Source of the DNA: Negativibacillus sp.
GTDB taxonomy: Bacteria > Bacillota > Clostridia > Oscillospirales > Ruminococcaceae
DNA length: 48,420 bases
Direction: 5' to 3'
Assembly (NCBI GenBank): GCA_020024325.1
Contig: JAHHTY010000007.1
Coordinates: 1-48,420 of the forward strand
In this document: positions 24,192 to 32,107 of the stretch, one piece after another
How the letters are laid out: every line of letters begins with the position of its first letter
Position numbering within the stretch: the stretch's first letter is position 1
Position numbers and translations under genes: made by a program
Notes under the pieces: generated by a model
The model's database searches: none
What the model was told of the DNA's origin: nothing
Seen by the model: only the letters and a program-made list of their open reading frames with translations

Positions 24192-25847
24192 TTATTTATT
24201 GGAAACGGTTTCGATTGCCTGAGCAAGTCTTTGCTGGCAGGTTTCCTCACCCAGAATTTGCATTACGCTGCAAAGGTCAGGGGAGTTGGTTCTGCCTGTG
24301 ATAGCAAGACGGATTACCTGGCTGACATCACCAACATGACCTTTAAACTGGTCCGGATTCTTTTTGTAATCCTTTGGTTTGCCTGCAAATCCGAGGGCTT
24401 CTCCCATTTCACGAACCTTGTTGAACCATACTTCACCATCATCAGCAGGATTGTACAGCTCTTTATACTGATTGAGAATAGCAAGAGTGTCCTCTTTGGA
24501 GATGTTTTCAGGATATTCATTTGCCGGAACAAACAGTTCATCATAGAAGAATGCAACATAATCTTTTACCTCGCTCCAAACAGCAAGGTCTTTTCTTGGT
24601 TTTGCTCCGCCTCTGCCGATTGCGAGGATTGCTTTTGCTTTCTGTTGGTCAGCAGTGAACAGGTTATACAGCTGCTGGTCAAAATCTTTTGCCCAGGAAG
24701 TAACTTCGTTGTAAACTTCATCAGCACTCATAACAGAGATGGTATTTTTGCTGACATCTTTGAGCTTGTCAATATCAAACAAAGAGCCGCTGTTGCCCAT
24801 TTTTTTGGTGGTAAATTGGAAGTCGCTCATTGGTGCAGTTGGGTTTGCAATTCTCCAATCCTCAAAGTTGGAGTTTAAGAGGGTCATCAGGTACTCAAGT
24901 ACCGATGGAACAGGATAACCTTCTGCATTGTAGAAGTCCAAAGCAAGCTCAGGATCTTTTCTCTTGGAAAGTTTTCTCTTGGAGCCGCCATCCATCTTCA
25001 TCAGCTGAGCGGTATGAATATATTTAGGAGCTTTCCAACCCATGGTTCTAAATAACTGGAGGTGAATATTTAAGGTTGCAAGCCACTCCTCACCACGAAC
25101 AACATGAGTTGTTCCCATAAAGTGGTCGTCGATGATGTGAGCAAAGTGGTAGGTTGGGATACCGTCGGATTTCAGCAGAACGATGTCCTGGTCGTTTTCC
25201 GGCAGTTCGATGTCACCTTTTACAAGGTCATGATGGGTAAAGCGTTTTTCCGGGTCGCCCTCAGAACGGAAACGCAGAACATATGGTTTTCCGGCTTTGA
25301 TATTTGCTTCAATTTCCTCAAAGCTTAAATCACGGCATTTTGCCCACTGACCATAGTAACCGAAGTTGATTTTCATTTCCTGCTGTTTTTCGCGCATTGC
25401 AGTCAACTCTTCTTCGGTACAAAAGCAAGGGTAAGCAAGTCCACGTTCTACCAGCTGTTTTGCAAAGGTCTGATAGATATAAGCTCTTTGACGCTGACGG
25501 TATGGACCGTATACGCCGTTGTCGCCTTCGATGGTAGCACCCTCATCAAAATTTAAGCCATAGTGGTTGAATACACGGATAATGGTTTCTACACCGCCTT
25601 CAACAGCACGTTTTAAGTCGGTGTCTTCGATTCTCAAAAAGAATACGCCGTTGCTCTGGTGTGCCAGACGTTCGCTGACAATGGCGCTGAACAGGTTACC
25701 AAGGTGCATAAATCCGGTTGGGCTTGGTGCAATACGAGTAACTTTTGCTCCCTCAGGCAGTTTTCTGGGTGGATATTTTTCTTCAATATCCTGTGGGGTG
25801 GTTGTAATATCAGGGAAAAGCAGTTGAGCAAGACGCTGATAATCCAT
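24192..25847 (-). CDS. gltX: Glutamate--tRNA ligase, long clostridial form
   Basis: A 551-residue class Ib synthetase, longer than the common 470-500-residue bacterial GluRS. The extra length is partly an N-terminal segment of about 35 residues before the catalytic 'RIAPSPTGFMHLGNL' motif; the second motif is KLSKRKD. 'FLRIEDTDLKRAVEG' and 'HVVRGEEWLATLNIHLQLF' are typical GluRS blocks. AAAAGGAG precedes the ATG at 25847, which is chosen over an in-frame ATG at 25898. No T-box core was seen upstream. It lies ahead of glnS in the same direction. GluRS and GlnRS share ancestry, so the charging specificity (tRNA-Glu only, or also tRNA-Gln) is inferred from the neighbouring glnS. Confidence 0.92.
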   Translation of the reverse strand: MDYQRLAQLLFPDITTTPQDIEEKYPPRKLPEGAKVTRIAPSPTGFMHLGNLFSAIVSERLAHQSNGVFFLRIEDTDLKRAVEGGVETIIRVFNHYGLNFDEGATIEGDNGVYGPYRQRQRAYIYQTFAKQLVERGLAYPCFCTEEELTAMREKQQEMKINFGYYGQWAKCRDLSFEEIEANIKAGKPYVLRFRSEGDPEKRFTHHDLVKGDIELPENDQDIVLLKSDGIPTYHFAHIIDDHFMGTTHVVRGEEWLATLNIHLQLFRTMGWKAPKYIHTAQLMKMDGGSKRKLSKRKDPELALDFYNAEGYPVPSVLEYLMTLLNSNFEDWRIANPTAPMSDFQFTTKKMGNSGSLFDIDKLKDVSKNTISVMSADEVYNEVTSWAKDFDQQLYNLFTADQQKAKAILAIGRGGAKPRKDLAVWSEVKDYVAFFYDELFVPANEYPENISKEDTLAILNQYKELYNPADDGEVWFNKVREMGEALGFAGKPKDYKKNPDQFKGHVGDVSQVIRLAITGRTNSPDLCSVMQILGEETCQQRLAQAIETVSNK

Positions 25848-26099
25848 TTGTTCTATCTCTCCTTTTGTATAAACGCCGTCTTGGGAGGCTTTCCCCAAAC
25901 AGCATGAAATCTACCTTTATAAAATCAGGCTATCACTATTAGGATACCACAAAATCCCAATGAATAAAAGAGTTTCACCCATTTTTTTCGGTTTCGGACG
26001 GACAGCATATTCCGATTATTGGGCAGGGGGATAAACAAGGGTTATATTTTATTGCAAAGTACGAAATACTTTACAAAAAGGAGCTGGTTTAGAAAAATA
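25848..26099. other. Intergenic region upstream of gltX
   Basis: About 250 bp with no open frame of note. A small AAAGTA/TACTTT inverted repeat lies near 26057-26072. No riboswitch or T-box was recognised; the gltX promoter could not be placed with confidence. Confidence 0.35.
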
Positions 26100-26133
26100 A
26101 AAACCCTTGCAAAAAAGTCAAAGCAAGGGTTTT
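26088..26133 (-). terminator. Terminator of the pentapeptide/DUF188 operon
   Basis: A perfect 11-bp stem AAAACCCTTGC/GCAAGGGTTTT (26100-26110 with 26123-26133). Read on the minus strand it is followed by a T-rich tract. Confidence 0.85.
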
Positions 26134-26194
26134 GGATATTGTTGATTCGATATATCCGTATATCATTTGCTAATGACATCGCATTTTAGAGGGC

Positions 26195-26647
26195 TTAAAA
26201 GGACTTGTCAGCAGAGCTGTTATCTAAAATCTTTTCCAGTGTGAGCAAAAACTCGGCATCCTGTTCCTTGGTGCGTTTATGGGGACCTTTGGTTCGACCG
26301 CCTGCCATTCGGACTTTTTTAGAAACGTGTCGGGTAAAAAGCAGAGTATCCATATTATTGTCAGAATAAATCATACCGTTTTGATTGATTGCTTTTCCGC
26401 CCTTTGCAAGCACCATAGCGGCAAGCCCATAGTCCTGCGTTACCACTAAATCATCTTTTTCCACAAGGTTTACCAGTTTAAAATCGGCAGAGTCGCTTCC
26501 TTTTTCTACTGTAATGATCTGTGCATCATTTCGGTTTAAGATGTGGGAGGTATCAGTGATGAGGATAACAGGTAAAGAGCGGCGGTTTGCTTCACGCACC
26601 GTGATATCTACAACGGGACAAGCATCGGCGTCAACTAATATTTTCAT
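26195..26647 (-). CDS. YaiI/YqxD family protein (DUF188, UPF0178)
   Basis: A 150-residue cytoplasmic protein of the UPF0178 family, which has a PIN-like nuclease fold. The opening 'MKILVDADACPV' with its paired Asp residues, 'VEKGSDSADFKLV', 'DLVVTQDYGLAAMVLAKG' and the basic 'VRMAGGRTKGPHKRT' are the family's conserved blocks. Asp residues at the N-terminus and in the VTQDYGLA block would form the acidic pocket of PIN-like folds. No activity is firmly established. It lies 23 bp after the pentapeptide-repeat gene on the same strand, so the two form a short operon. Confidence 0.9.
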   Translation of the reverse strand: MKILVDADACPVVDITVREANRRSLPVILITDTSHILNRNDAQIITVEKGSDSADFKLVNLVEKDDLVVTQDYGLAAMVLAKGGKAINQNGMIYSDNNMDTLLFTRHVSKKVRMAGGRTKGPHKRTKEQDAEFLLTLEKILDNSSADKSF

Positions 26648-26670
26648 AAAATCAATCCTTTTCTGAAATG

Positions 26671-27315
26671 TTACCGAATGACAATTCCTAAAAACGAAGA
26701 TAAGGTAATTGCCTGTTCTGCGGTGACGATGGCCCCTTTTAAATCGGGAACAGAAAGCCGCAGACCGTCAATTTGGCAGCTGCGAAGGTCAATTCCGTTT
26801 AAAGAAGTATGTAAAAGCTGCGTTCGTTTCAGGTCACAGTCGTAAAATTGAACAGGGGAAAATTTTATTTCACTTAAATCAGCGTCCTCCAGTGTGCAGC
26901 CATCAAAAAGAACCTGTTTTAGACGAGAACCTGAAAAGGCGGTATAACGAAGATTGCAGTTAAGGATTGCCGTATTTTGAAATAGAGAGTGGCTGAAACC
27001 TGTCCCTATCAGTTTACATCCTTTAAGAGTAATTCTTTGAGAGGACAGGTCATGAAGCTCACAGCCCGAAAGGTTGCAGCTTTCCATAATAACGTCGGTA
27101 AAAGAAAAATTGGTCATACGACAGTTGATAAACTGGCAGCCGTGAAAAACACAGTTTTTAAATTCCATGCACGAACCTTCATAATTTTCTATTATTTGGT
27201 TGAGGTAGCGGGTATTGCAGATTTCTTCTTCATCTTGCTGTTGCGCCAAAATGAGGTCATACAAAAGATTCCCATTTTCTAAAGGTTCACAGATTTTCGG
27301 TGATTCTGTTTTCAT
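26671..27315 (-). CDS. Pentapeptide-repeat protein
   Basis: A 214-residue protein built largely of pentapeptide repeats (x-[N/D/C]-[L/F]-x-x), clear from about residue 49 to 190. These form a right-handed quadrilateral beta-helix. Many third-position residues are Leu or Phe and second positions often Cys or Asn. It ends with 'LKGAIVTAEQAITLSSFLGI', a C-terminal helix resembling the dimerisation helix in Qnr and related proteins; the total length is close to Qnr (about 215-220). Qnr-type members mimic DNA and bind gyrase, but no such role can be assigned by eye. AAGGAGG lies 7 nt before the ATG at 27315. The start at 27366 is rejected because the promoter lies between. Confidence 0.85.
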   Translation of the reverse strand: MKTESPKICEPLENGNLLYDLILAQQQDEEEICNTRYLNQIIENYEGSCMEFKNCVFHGCQFINCRMTNFSFTDVIMESCNLSGCELHDLSSQRITLKGCKLIGTGFSHSLFQNTAILNCNLRYTAFSGSRLKQVLFDGCTLEDADLSEIKFSPVQFYDCDLKRTQLLHTSLNGIDLRSCQIDGLRLSVPDLKGAIVTAEQAITLSSFLGIVIR

Positions 27316-27337
27316 CGCCTTTCCTCCTTTTTCCCTT

Positions 27338-27366
27338 ATTATATCCGTTTTAAAGGAGATAGACAA
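27338..27366 (-). promoter_or_regulatory. Promoter of the pentapeptide-repeat/DUF188 operon
   Basis: On the minus strand: TTGTCT (27366-27361), a 17-bp spacer and TATAAT (27343-27338). The -35 box overlaps the base of the hairpin at 27365-27400 that follows bioY. Confidence 0.75.
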
Positions 27367-27400
27367 GCGGGGCAGAACTGGTAACCGTTCTGCCCCGCTT
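27365..27400 (-). terminator. Strong hairpin after bioY
   Basis: A perfect 14-bp GC-rich stem (27365-27378 with 27387-27400) with an 8-nt loop. There is no long T-tail on the minus strand, because the sequence beyond the stem is the promoter of the next gene; termination is plausible but not assured. Confidence 0.6.
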
Positions 27401-27425
27401 AACTAAGAGAATATACCATAAAATA

Positions 27426-27986
27426 TTAAACGAGATGTTCCCGCTTTAAAATAGGAACAAGACGCTTGCCAAGATATGCGGCAAGAATCATCAAAACTGT
27501 GTCGGCAGGAATGAAAATAATAAAGGTGGAATAGATAATTGACCACAAGCTCATTCCTTTGTTAAGGTAGAGATTCATGATGAGGTAAAAATAAACAATC
27601 CCAACAACAAAGTCTATACTCGCTCCGGAAAAGCAGGCGATCAACATTGTGCGGAAGCTGGAATTTTGACGAGATTCAATGATTTTTCCGCAGACCCATG
27701 CGCCTAAAATAAATCCCACAAGATAACCGAAAGTTGGTTGAAGCAGGTAAGAAATCCCTGCACCTTTTGTAAAGATGGGCAGACCGCACAGCCCAAGCAA
27801 AACATAGACAGCAATGCTGGCAGCTCCACGCCGTGACCCCAACAACACGCCGGACAGAATAGCAAAAAATATTTGCAGCGAAAAAGGAACAGGAGGAATG
27901 GGAACTGTGATAAAGGCTCCAACCGCAGTTAAAGCTGTCATCAATGCCATAAGGCACAGACTTTTTACAGACGAATGATTTTTCAT
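27426..27986 (-). CDS. bioY: BioY biotin transporter substrate-binding subunit
   Basis: A 186-residue membrane protein with six helices, the S-component of an ECF-type biotin importer. The N-terminal 'ALMTALTAVGAFITVPIPPVPFSLQ' block (split across the first helix and loop), 'LLGSRRGAASIAVYVLLGL', 'GLPIFTKGAGISYLLQPTFGY' (glycine-rich biotin-site region) and a late 'IPADTVLMILAAYLG' are standard BioY landmarks. AGGTG precedes the ATG. It is a lone gene: no bioMN or ecfAAT is adjacent, so it must share an energising module encoded elsewhere or act alone. A dyad lies in the upstream promoter region. Confidence 0.93.
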   Translation of the reverse strand: MKNHSSVKSLCLMALMTALTAVGAFITVPIPPVPFSLQIFFAILSGVLLGSRRGAASIAVYVLLGLCGLPIFTKGAGISYLLQPTFGYLVGFILGAWVCGKIIESRQNSSFRTMLIACFSGASIDFVVGIVYFYLIMNLYLNKGMSLWSIIYSTFIIFIPADTVLMILAAYLGKRLVPILKREHLV

Positions 27987-28004
27987 AAAACACCTACAAA
28001 ATCA

Positions 28005-28027
28005 ATTATATAAGTATCAACTGTTAC
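28005..28027 (-). promoter_or_regulatory. bioY -10 box with adjacent dyad
   Basis: On the minus strand TATAAT lies at 28010-28005. Immediately upstream (28014-28027) is the imperfect dyad GTAACAGTTGATAC (GTAnCA-N2-TGnTAC), between the -10 and the expected -35. Its position suits an operator, possibly for a biotin regulator, but the sequence does not clearly match the BirA box. Confidence 0.35.
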
Positions 28028-28126
28028 AAATTATAGAATAAAATACAAAAAGTGTCAAGCTGTTTTTGGGTAAAAATAAAATATTTGGTGAAGATTCATA
28101 ATAACGCTGGATTATACGAAAAGTTG

Positions 28127-28135
28127 TGATATAAT
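28127..28135 (+). promoter_or_regulatory. Extended -10 promoter of the M24 peptidase gene
   Basis: TGATATAAT with no strong -35. The predicted start site near 28142 lies downstream of the ATG-compatible position 28134, supporting the start at 28176. Confidence 0.6.
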
Positions 28136-28175
28136 GAAGTTAAACTTTGGTTTTAAAAAGAGAGGTGTTTTTACA

Positions 28176-29246
28176 ATGAATCAGCAAAGATTAAATAAAG
28201 TTCGGGAAAACATGAAACAAGCAGGGCTGCATCAAATTATTGTTACCGAAACCGAGCCGGTATATTACCTGACCGGAATTTGGGTAGCACCAATGGAGAG
28301 AATGATGGCAGTATACCTTGATGATACAGGAAGAACAATTTTCTTCGGCAACAAGCTGTTTGGCATTCAGCCACAGGAAGGGCTGGAGATTCAGGAACAT
28401 ACTGACACAGATGATCCGGTAGAGCAGCTTGCAAAAGCAGTACTGCCCGGAGAGCTGGGAATAGATGAAACATGGTCAAGCCGTTTTCTGATTGGTTTAA
28501 TGCAGCATCGCCCAGATGTAAAACCGGTGATGGGATCACTGCCGGTGGAACAGGCAACCATGTATAAAGACCAAGAAGAACGTCAGCTAATGCGTAACGC
28601 TTCCGGCATCAATGATGCTTGCATGGATATGGTAATTCATTCGGTAAAAGAAAAAATCACCGAGAAAGAACTTGCTTCTAAGGTAGAGAACTTCTTTAAA
28701 GAGCATGATTGCAATAGTTTGGGATTCTCCATTGTTGGTATGGGAGCTAACGGAGCAGACCCTCACCATGATGCAGACGCTACTGTTTTAAAAGAGGGCG
28801 ACAGCATTGTTTTTGATATTGGTGCACCGTTTCAGCATTATTGGTGTGATATGACCAGAACCGTATTCTATAAGACAGTTACAGAAGAGCAGCGTGAGGT
28901 TTATGAAACTGTTCGCCGTGCAAATGAAGCAGCGATTGCATTGATTAAACCGGGAGTTGCATTTAAAGAGTTTGATTTGGCTGCACGCAAAGTTATTGAA
29001 GAAGCAGGTTATGGAGAATATTTTACACATCGAACAGGTCACAGCATTGGCATGAAAGAACATGAGAAACCACCGGTTGCTTCCGACTGTGAAGTTATTG
29101 TTCGCCCGGGAATGGTGTTTTCAATCGAACCGGGAATTTATCTGCCCGGAAAATTCGGTGTCCGCATTGAAGATTTGGTACTGGTTACTGAGGATGGATG
29201 CGAAGTATTAAATAAATACCCAAAAGATTTAATTGTAGTGAAATAG
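28176..29246 (+). CDS. Xaa-Pro peptidase, M24 family
   Basis: A 356-residue cytoplasmic metallopeptidase that removes N-terminal residues or splits dipeptides before proline. An N-terminal creatinase-like domain (about residues 1-120) precedes the pita-bread catalytic domain. The five metal ligands are visible: Asp in 'VFDIGAPFQ', Asp in 'CDMTRTV', His in 'HRTGHSIGM', Glu in 'SIEPGIY' and Glu in 'RIEDLVL'. The start at 28176 follows AGAGGTG with 8 nt spacing. PepQ (prolidase) and PepP (aminopeptidase P) cannot be separated by eye, hence no symbol. It is monocistronic with a very strong terminator. Confidence 0.92.
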   Translation: MNQQRLNKVRENMKQAGLHQIIVTETEPVYYLTGIWVAPMERMMAVYLDDTGRTIFFGNKLFGIQPQEGLEIQEHTDTDDPVEQLAKAVLPGELGIDETWSSRFLIGLMQHRPDVKPVMGSLPVEQATMYKDQEERQLMRNASGINDACMDMVIHSVKEKITEKELASKVENFFKEHDCNSLGFSIVGMGANGADPHHDADATVLKEGDSIVFDIGAPFQHYWCDMTRTVFYKTVTEEQREVYETVRRANEAAIALIKPGVAFKEFDLAARKVIEEAGYGEYFTHRTGHSIGMKEHEKPPVASDCEVIVRPGMVFSIEPGIYLPGKFGVRIEDLVLVTEDGCEVLNKYPKDLIVVK

Positions 29247-29253
29247 AAAGACG

Positions 29254-29303
29254 AAAAAAAGTTTCAACATTTCCATTTGGAAATGTTGAAACTTTTTCCT
29301 TTT
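29254..29303 (+). terminator. Terminator of the M24 peptidase gene
   Basis: A long perfect stem of about 19 bp (AAAAAGTTTCAACATTTCC with its complement) around ATTT, ending in TTTTTCCTTTT. Confidence 0.93.
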
Positions 29304-29505
29304 ATAGCTTTTTAGGGAGTCGAAAAGTTATCTGAGATATTTAAAAATAATGATTTGTATATTTGATATATCGTTTAAAAGATGATAGTGTGGATATTGC
29401 AATTAAATTTGCAAACAAAATTTAAGGAGTTAAGATAAAGAGATGCAGAAAGGAAAACACTTTTGCAAGGGTTCTTTTTCCGATAACCCATGATTAAGAT
29501 CTCCT
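29301..29505. other. AT-rich spacer between M24 peptidase and upp
   Basis: No supported gene. A 16-codon frame at 29443-29493 behind AAGGAG is too short and poorly spaced to call. Confidence 0.4.
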
Positions 29506-29544
29506 TTTTGAGAAAAAGAAAGAGGAAGACAAACGTCTTCCTCT
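29506..29544 (-). terminator. Terminator of upp
   Basis: A perfect stem AGAGGAAGAC/GTCTTCCTCT (29521-29530 with 29535-29544) with a 4-nt loop. On the minus strand it is followed by TTCTTTTTCTC. Confidence 0.88.
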
Positions 29545-29632
29545 AATTTTATCTTTGCATAAATAAACACAGCCGGAAATAAGTAATTTTAAACTTGCAC
29601 AGAACCGACGACGCAAATAGGATACAAAATGA

Positions 29633-30259
29633 CTATTTGGTGCCGAAGATACGGTCGCCGCAGTCACCAAGACCTGGAACAATGTATTTATCTTCGTTAA
29701 GTTTTTCATCAAGAGATGCACAGAATACCTGAACATCAGGATGAGCTTCAGTCAGAGCGTTTAAGCCTTCCGGAGCAGCGATGATACACATAAATTTGAT
29801 ATTGGTAGCTCCGCTTTCTTTGAGCATCTGGATTGCAGCAACAGCAGAACCGCCGGTAGCCAGCATTGGGTCCAGAACAACAACTTCACGTTCATTGATA
29901 TCAGAAGGAAGTTTGCAGTAGTATTTTACAGGCTGCAAGGTCTGTGGATCACGGTACAGACCGATGTGTCCCACTTTTGCAGCAGGAACCATGGAGAGAA
30001 CGCCGTCCAGCATACCGATACCTGCACGCAGGATTGGAACGAAAGCGAGCTTTCTGCCAGCAATAACCTTTGTTTTGGCAACAGCAACCGGAGTTTCGAT
30101 TTCAATTTCTTTTAAAGGCAGGTCACGGGTAGCCTCATAGCACATGAGCATGGAAACTTCACTTACCAGTTCGCGGAATTCTTTAGAGCCGGTATTTTTG
30201 TTGCGGAGCAAAGAGATTTTGTGCTGAATCAGTGGATGGTCAAAAATCATAGGAGTCAT
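29633..30259 (-). CDS. upp: Uracil phosphoribosyltransferase
   Basis: A 208-residue enzyme that makes UMP from uracil and PRPP. Length equals the bacterial norm. The opening 'IFDHPLIQHKISLLRNKNT', the 'FVPILRAGIGMLDGVL' block, the PRPP loop 'VVVLDPMLATGGSA' at about residues 125-138 and the uracil-binding C-terminal 'YIVPGLGDCGDRIFGT' are all intact. AAAGGA precedes the ATG at 10 nt. It complements the pyrimidine-nucleoside phosphorylase further left in the window, which would supply uracil. A weak hairpin separates it from rpiB upstream, so it may have its own promoter. Confidence 0.97.
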   Translation of the reverse strand: MTPMIFDHPLIQHKISLLRNKNTGSKEFRELVSEVSMLMCYEATRDLPLKEIEIETPVAVAKTKVIAGRKLAFVPILRAGIGMLDGVLSMVPAAKVGHIGLYRDPQTLQPVKYYCKLPSDINEREVVVLDPMLATGGSAVAAIQMLKESGATNIKFMCIIAAPEGLNALTEAHPDVQVFCASLDEKLNEDKYIVPGLGDCGDRIFGTK

Positions 30260-30371
30260 ATTGATCGAATCCTTTCATTATCGAATTTAAGTTAAATCGT
30301 TCTGCCAAAAGGCAGCCGGTAAATAAACGGACAAATGTCCACTTCTATTTTACAACAAAGCCGGAAAGAAT

Positions 30372-30396
30372 AAAATACCCTTTTCGGTATTTTTTT
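30372..30396. terminator. Hairpin between rpiB and upp
   Basis: AAAATACC/GGTATTTT stem (30372-30379 with 30386-30393). T-rich tails on both sides allow termination of rpiB on the minus strand; the stem is AT-rich, so read-through into upp is likely. Confidence 0.55.
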
Positions 30397-30415
30397 GACA
30401 AATTATAGAATCTTT

Positions 30416-30862
30416 TTATTTACCAAAGTTTTCTTCCAAAGCAAGAATTTTATCAACCCTTCTCTGATGACGTCCACCCTCAAATTCTGCGTCGAGGAAG
30501 GCGTCTACCATCATACAGGCAAGACCGGCTCCAACAACTCTGCCGCCAAAGCAGAGAACGTTTGCGTTGTTGTGCAGTCTTGTATATTTTGCGCTGAAGC
30601 AGTCAGAACAGCAAGCAGCACGGATTCCTTTTACTTTGTTTGCTGCCATAGAGATGCCAATTCCGGTACCGCAGATTAGAATACCAATGTTGCATTCACC
30701 GTTAACGATTTTGTCACAGGCAGTTTTTGCAACATCAGGATAATCCACAGAGTTTTCATCATAACAGCCAACATCAACAAAGTCGATGCTGCGTTCCTCT
30801 AAATGTTTTTTGATTTCCTGTTTTAGCAGGAAACCGCCATGGTCGCATCCAAGTACGAGCAT
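30416..30862 (-). CDS. rpiB: Ribose-5-phosphate isomerase B
   Basis: A 148-residue RpiB/LacAB-family isomerase interconverting ribose-5-phosphate and ribulose-5-phosphate. The N-terminal 'LVLGCDHGGF' substrate-binding motif, 'GILICGTGIGISMAANKVKGIRAA' with its catalytic Cys (first half of the block) and 'RLHNNANVLCFGGRVVG' are diagnostic. GGAGG lies about 8 nt before the ATG at 30862, which is preferred to the in-frame start at 30877. LacA/LacB are close relatives, but the length and lack of other lac genes favour RpiB. It would supply ribose-5-phosphate for PRPP, used by the downstream upp product. Confidence 0.94.
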   Translation of the reverse strand: MLVLGCDHGGFLLKQEIKKHLEERSIDFVDVGCYDENSVDYPDVAKTACDKIVNGECNIGILICGTGIGISMAANKVKGIRAACCSDCFSAKYTRLHNNANVLCFGGRVVGAGLACMMVDAFLDAEFEGGRHQRRVDKILALEENFGK

Positions 30863-30923
30863 AATCTTCCCCTCCAAAGGATATAAAATAAAATATCTGA
30901 TAGCCCTAAAGTTTTTATCAAGG

Positions 30924-31640
30924 CTATTTTTTGAGTTTAAGTTGCAGCTCTCGCTGAGCCTGCGGCAGCTTTAAATAAACAGGAACAAGCTGCTGCGCAC
31001 TAACGGTTTGCAGACGATTTTGAGAAAGTCCCTTGTAGGCTGCAAGTCCAACACCGAAAGCGTGCTGCAAAAGCAGATGTTTTCCGGGCACAATGCAGCT
31101 GCGTTCAGGAGCAATCTGTTTTAGGGTGTTTTGTACTAAATCAGCACCGTCACCCAGCAGAGTGATAGGTATTTGCAAAGGAATTTTTGCAAGATGGCGG
31201 CAAAGCTCGTCTGCCATCATGGTGCAGTCCTCTTGCAGACGGTTCATATCGTTATCGGCATCAAACCATGCAGTGTATACCTGTCCGCATCGTGCATCCA
31301 ATGCAGGACAGATGATGCCGCTGCGGTCGTAAAGATTATATGTAAGTCCTTCTAAGGCAGAAATGGGGACACAGGGTTTAGCCATTACCTGAGCCATTCC
31401 TTTCACAGCTGCTACACCGATACGCAGTCCGGTAAAAGAACCGGGACCAACTGAAACGGCAAACACATCCACATCCTTTACTGACATACGGCTGCATGAA
31501 AATAAAGACTCTGTCATAGGCATAATGGTTTGGCTGTGGGTCAGGTGAGCATCGGTATAAAATTGAGCAATCGGGCGGTCATCTTCCAACAGAGCACAGG
31601 AGGCTGCTGATGATGATGTGTCCATCGCAAAAATAATCAA
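30924..31640 (-). CDS. tsaB: tRNA threonylcarbamoyladenosine biosynthesis protein TsaB
   Basis: A 238-residue ASKHA-fold protein (YeaZ), the non-catalytic partner of TsaD in making the t6A modification on ANN-decoding tRNAs. Family hallmarks are the N-terminal 'FAMDTSSSAASCAL', the 'HSQTIMPM' helix and 'VSVGPGSFTGLRIGVAAVKG'. The start is TTG at 31640: AAGGAGG lies 8 nt upstream and no ATG fits, because the next Met is inside the conserved first strand. It is 16 bp downstream of tsaE and co-transcribed with it. tsaD is not in the window. Confidence 0.94.
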   Translation of the reverse strand: MIIFAMDTSSSAASCALLEDDRPIAQFYTDAHLTHSQTIMPMTESLFSCSRMSVKDVDVFAVSVGPGSFTGLRIGVAAVKGMAQVMAKPCVPISALEGLTYNLYDRSGIICPALDARCGQVYTAWFDADNDMNRLQEDCTMMADELCRHLAKIPLQIPITLLGDGADLVQNTLKQIAPERSCIVPGKHLLLQHAFGVGLAAYKGLSQNRLQTVSAQQLVPVYLKLPQAQRELQLKLKK

Positions 31641-31656
31641 GGGAAAAACCTCCTTG

Positions 31657-32076
31657 TCAGGAAATTAAAATTTCACGCTGCTCTGGGTTATCTTCCACCT
31701 TGCGTATCTCAACGGTGATGGAATTTTCGGGAAGAACAGCTTCGATGTTTTCGCTCCACTCTATGGCAAGGATTCCGCCATAGTCCAGATAATCAAAAAA
31801 GCCGGTGGAATATAAATCTTCAAAAGTTTCCACACGATACATATCAAAATGATATAAGGCACGATTTCCGTTTCCGTATTGGTGAACCAAAGCAAAGGTT
31901 GGGCTGGAAACATGGTCGTTTAAGCCAAGACCACGGCAAAGCCCTCTGGTAAAAGCGGTTTTTCCCGCTCCCATCGGTCCACGATATGCGATGATGTCAC
32001 CACTTTTCAGGGTGGAGGCAAATTCAGCGGCAATCTGTTCTGTTTCTTCCGTGCTGTTGCTTAAATAGCGTTTCAA
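31657..32076 (-). CDS. tsaE: tRNA threonylcarbamoyladenosine biosynthesis protein TsaE
   Basis: A 139-residue P-loop ATPase (YjeE) that drives turnover of the TsaBD complex in t6A synthesis. Walker A is 'GPMGAGKTAFTRGL'; 'VSSPTFALVHQY' and 'LYHFDMYRVE' follow, and the 'LAIEWSENIEAVLP' block matches the family. AAGGAGG sits 9 nt before a TTG at 32076, which is chosen; an upstream in-frame TTG at 32097 overlaps the ribosome site. The gene precedes tsaB in the same operon. Both use TTG starts. Confidence 0.94.
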   Translation of the reverse strand: MKRYLSNSTEETEQIAAEFASTLKSGDIIAYRGPMGAGKTAFTRGLCRGLGLNDHVSSPTFALVHQYGNGNRALYHFDMYRVETFEDLYSTGFFDYLDYGGILAIEWSENIEAVLPENSITVEIRKVEDNPEQREILIS

Positions 32077-32107
32077 GCTTTCAGCCCTCCTTAGCAAATT
32101 TCATAGC

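Noticed and set aside
24231..24878. Open frame of 215 codons opposite gltX
   Set aside because: Shadow of the intact gltX gene without start signals.
25848..26099. T-box upstream of gltX-glnS
   Set aside because: No GGTGGTACC-type core or terminator structure on the minus strand.
29443..29493. 16-codon frame behind AAGGAG
   Set aside because: Too short, ribosome site 13 nt away, no supporting context.
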